A model generated the notes under the pieces. The model was not told the DNA's origin and searched no databases. It saw only the letters and a list, made by a program, of their open reading frames with translations. A stretch of 16,697 nucleotides of DNA from an uncultured Kineosporia sp. (GTDB lineage: Bacteria; Actinomycetota; Actinomycetes; Actinomycetales; Kineosporiaceae): contig CALMAR010000347.1 of NCBI GenBank assembly GCA_937859855.1, positions 1 through 16,697 on the forward strand. Direction: 5' to 3'. Shown here piece by piece: positions 15,270-16,697 of this stretch (within the stretch, counting starts at the first letter, position 1; the number at the start of each line of letters is the position of its first letter). The position numbers and the translations under genes were made by a program.

Positions 15270-16400
15270 GTGAACGCTGGCCCGCTGCCGCTGATCCCGA
15301 TCCTGACCGACGGAGTGGTGACCCTGCGCGGTTACGCCGCCGCCGACACCGACGACGTGGTTGAGTACGCCCGCGACCCGCAGGTGCAGAGGTGGACGGC
15401 GCTGCCGAATCCCTACACCCGCCGGGACGCCGAGAGTTTCCTGGCCAATGTGGCCGAGGTTTGGCGGAGCGGGACCGACCGCAGTTTTGCGGTCGAGACC
15501 CGGGGGCGCTGGGCCGGTGCGATAGACATTCGGCCGGTCAGTGGAGGCGCGGCCGAGGTCGGCTATGGTCTGGCCGCGTGGGCCCGAGGGGCTGGAGTGA
15601 TCACCCGAGCAATGAAACTGCTGCTGCCATGGGCCTTTTCGACGCTCGAACTGAAGGTGGTGCAGTGGGAGGCGCAGGCCGGAAACTGGGCCAGCCGCCG
15701 GGTCGCTTGGGCCACCGGGTTCGAGATCAGCGACACCCTGCCCGCTTTCCTGGACCATCGCGGCCGCCGAACCGACGCCTGGTACGGCGTGCTGCGCCGG
15801 GGAGACCCGATGATCCCCGCCCATCCGTGGTACGAGCCGGTCACTCTGTCTGGCCGTTCGGTGGTGCTGCGAGCACACACCGAGGACGACATCCCGCGGA
15901 TGACGCAAGCGGCCTCCGATCCGCGCACGCAGTTCTGGTTGAGCAACCTTCCACGCACCTACACGGAGGACGACGCGCGTGATCATCTGTTCAGGCTGCG
16001 CACGGACGCCGCCGGCGGCCATCGCGTGGCTTGGGCGATCGCTGATCCGCACGACGACCGGCTGATCGGCGAGATGGGCATCGCGGTGCACGACCCGTCC
16101 GGCTTTCATAACGAAGTCGGCTACTGGGCGCACCCGGATGCCCGCGGCCGGGGCGTGACCACCGAGGCCACCCAGCTCGTGGCCCGGCATGCTCTGATTC
16201 CGGCCGAGGACGGTGGCCTTGGGTTTCAGCGGCTCTTCCTGCGTGCGGCCGAAGACAACACCGCCTCCAGATGGGTTGCGGAGCAATCGGGCTTCACCGA
16301 GGTCGGGGTGGATCGCTGTGTGGACCTACTGCCCGATGGCAGCGTTCGCAACGAGATCCGCTATGACTTGCTCGCCTCCGAGTTGCCGGCGGTCCGGTGA
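15270..16400 (+). CDS. tandem two-domain GNAT N-acetyltransferase
   Basis: A 376-aa protein with two complete GNAT domains, each expected to move an acetyl group from acetyl-CoA to an amine (small molecule or protein N-terminus). Domain 1 (about 8-178): [20 protein letters not shown], the acetyl-CoA loop [11 protein letters not shown] (104-114) and [16 protein letters not shown]. Domain 2 (about 186-370): [18 protein letters not shown], the loop [10 protein letters not shown] (291-300) and [16 protein letters not shown]. Both resemble the RimJ/RimL-type branch. The GTG at 15270 is the best start seen, although it has no ribosome binding site. Upstream the frame is open only as antisense of secA. 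It is divergent from secA and followed by another probable GNAT gene. The substrate is unknown. Confidence 0.9.
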   Translation: MNAGPLPLIPILTDGVVTLRGYAAADTDDVVEYARDPQVQRWTALPNPYTRRDAESFLANVAEVWRSGTDRSFAVETRGRWAGAIDIRPVSGGAAEVGYGLAAWARGAGVITRAMKLLLPWAFSTLELKVVQWEAQAGNWASRRVAWATGFEISDTLPAFLDHRGRRTDAWYGVLRRGDPMIPAHPWYEPVTLSGRSVVLRAHTEDDIPRMTQAASDPRTQFWLSNLPRTYTEDDARDHLFRLRTDAAGGHRVAWAIADPHDDRLIGEMGIAVHDPSGFHNEVGYWAHPDARGRGVTTEATQLVARHALIPAEDGGLGFQRLFLRAAEDNTASRWVAEQSGFTEVGVDRCVDLLPDGSVRNEIRYDLLASELPAVR

Positions 16401-16497
16401 GCCAGCGATCTGCGGGGGCTGGAGTTCAGCCGACGGCCTCGTTCGGCGGCCGCACGATGAGGGCGCGGTCAGGGCGCCGTGATCTTCAACGCGCACT
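16401..16497. other. intergenic gap with weak hairpins
   Basis: This 97-base gap between the GNAT genes has a weak stem CCAGC/GCTGG (16402-16406 with 16418-16422) just after the first gene's stop, and a GGCGC/GCGCC stem (16462-16466 with 16474-16478) before the second gene. Neither has a T-run. No convincing promoter or gene was seen. Confidence 0.3.
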
Positions 16498-16697
16498 ATG
16501 AGCACCCGGCAACCGATCGTGTCGCTTGGCCAGGGCCGGATCGGCCGGGGTCGCAGCCTCCGGCCTTGGCTGCCTCAGGACGCCGCCGAACTGGTCATCG
16601 GGATGCGTGACCCGCTGGTCCGGCGCTATGCGTCCCGGCTGATCGACGACCGGGGCCAGGCACTCGAAGCCATCCAGGGGTGGACCCGGCGCTGGGC
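16498..16697 (+). CDS. probable GNAT N-acetyltransferase (N-terminal part)
   Basis: The first 66 codons of a gene cut by the window edge. MSTRQPIVSLGQGRIGRGRS is followed by LRPWLPQDAAELVIGMRDP, then LVRRYASRLIDDRGQALEAI and QGWTRRW. The pattern (LRPW-x-PQDA, then DP-x-V-x-R-Y, then a helix ending in W-x-x-R-W) matches the beta1-alpha1-alpha2 opening of RimJ-type GNAT domains, as in both halves of the gene before it. The acetyl-CoA motif lies beyond the edge. The ATG at 16498 is the first start after an in-frame TGA at 16480-16482; there is no clear ribosome binding site. It is probably a paralogue of its neighbour. Confidence 0.6.
   Translation, partial: MSTRQPIVSLGQGRIGRGRSLRPWLPQDAAELVIGMRDPLVRRYASRLIDDRGQALEAIQGWTRRW

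Noticed and set aside
14970..16286. Upstream extension of the secA frame
   Set aside because: SecA homology begins at the GTG at 14969 with a good ribosome binding site; the rest is antisense to the GNAT gene.

Overview
This is a strongly GC-rich window. It has many GTG starts, many 1-11 nt gene overlaps, several SD-less genes with a TANNNT box six bases before the start codon, and family types found mainly in Actinomycetes: large NAD-glutamate dehydrogenase, DUF2505, DUF6912, WS/DGAT acyltransferase, an Rv3235-type protein, and a SecA without a C-terminal zinc finger. It looks like chromosomal DNA of a high-GC actinobacterium; the order cannot be fixed from sequence alone. The gene set around secA recalls, from memory, the M. 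tuberculosis Rv3231c-Rv3240c neighbourhood (DUF6912-like protein, WS/DGAT genes, Rv3235, secA1), so most of the window is probably an old conserved neighbourhood rather than an acquired island. No tRNA, rRNA, CRISPR array, IS element or phage gene was seen.

Layout. (1) 1-2014, minus: N-terminal 671 codons of the large NAD-dependent glutamate dehydrogenase, divergent from (2) 2217-2714, plus: a DUF2505/SRPBCC protein. (3) 2842-9136, minus: a tight six-gene unit, read as CpaB-like SAF protein, CpaE/ParA-like ATPase, HAD hydrolase, WS/DGAT acyltransferase, patatin-like lipase and DUF6912 protein. Junctions are a 4 nt overlap, an 11 nt overlap, a 21 nt gap, a 4 nt overlap and a 1 nt overlap. (4) 9137-9449: a control region with three tandem 16-bp repeats and two perfect DnaA boxes. 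(5) 9450-9713, plus: a small excisionase-type HTH protein, converging on (6) 9736-10311, minus: a conserved-looking hypothetical with an internal duplication. (7) 10315-10458: a divergent control region with four AACGC words on a 10-bp phase. (8) 10459-12149, plus: a membrane LysM protein translationally coupled to an Rv3235-family protein. (9) a hairpin at 12179-12219 between the convergent Rv3235-type and secA genes. (10) 12234-14969, minus: secA. (11) 15270-16400 and 16498-end, plus: a two-domain GNAT fusion and the start of what looks like another GNAT.

How it may work together. The leftward unit joins pilus-assembly-like proteins (CpaB, CpaE, but no CpaF/TadA/B/C in view) to lipid enzymes (acyltransferase, lipase). 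Three of its products have changes at textbook catalytic positions: HQxxxDG in the acyltransferase, Arg for the P-loop Lys in the ATPase, and Gly for the second Asp of HAD motif I. Beside it sit a peptidoglycan-binding membrane protein, an Rv3235 partner, a small HTH protein and the secretion ATPase. An envelope-related role for the neighbourhood is a reasonable inference but is not shown by sequence. The most original signals here are the DnaA boxes, the 16-bp repeats and the phased AACGC words in the two control regions, and the expanding NQAS repeat inside the patatin domain.
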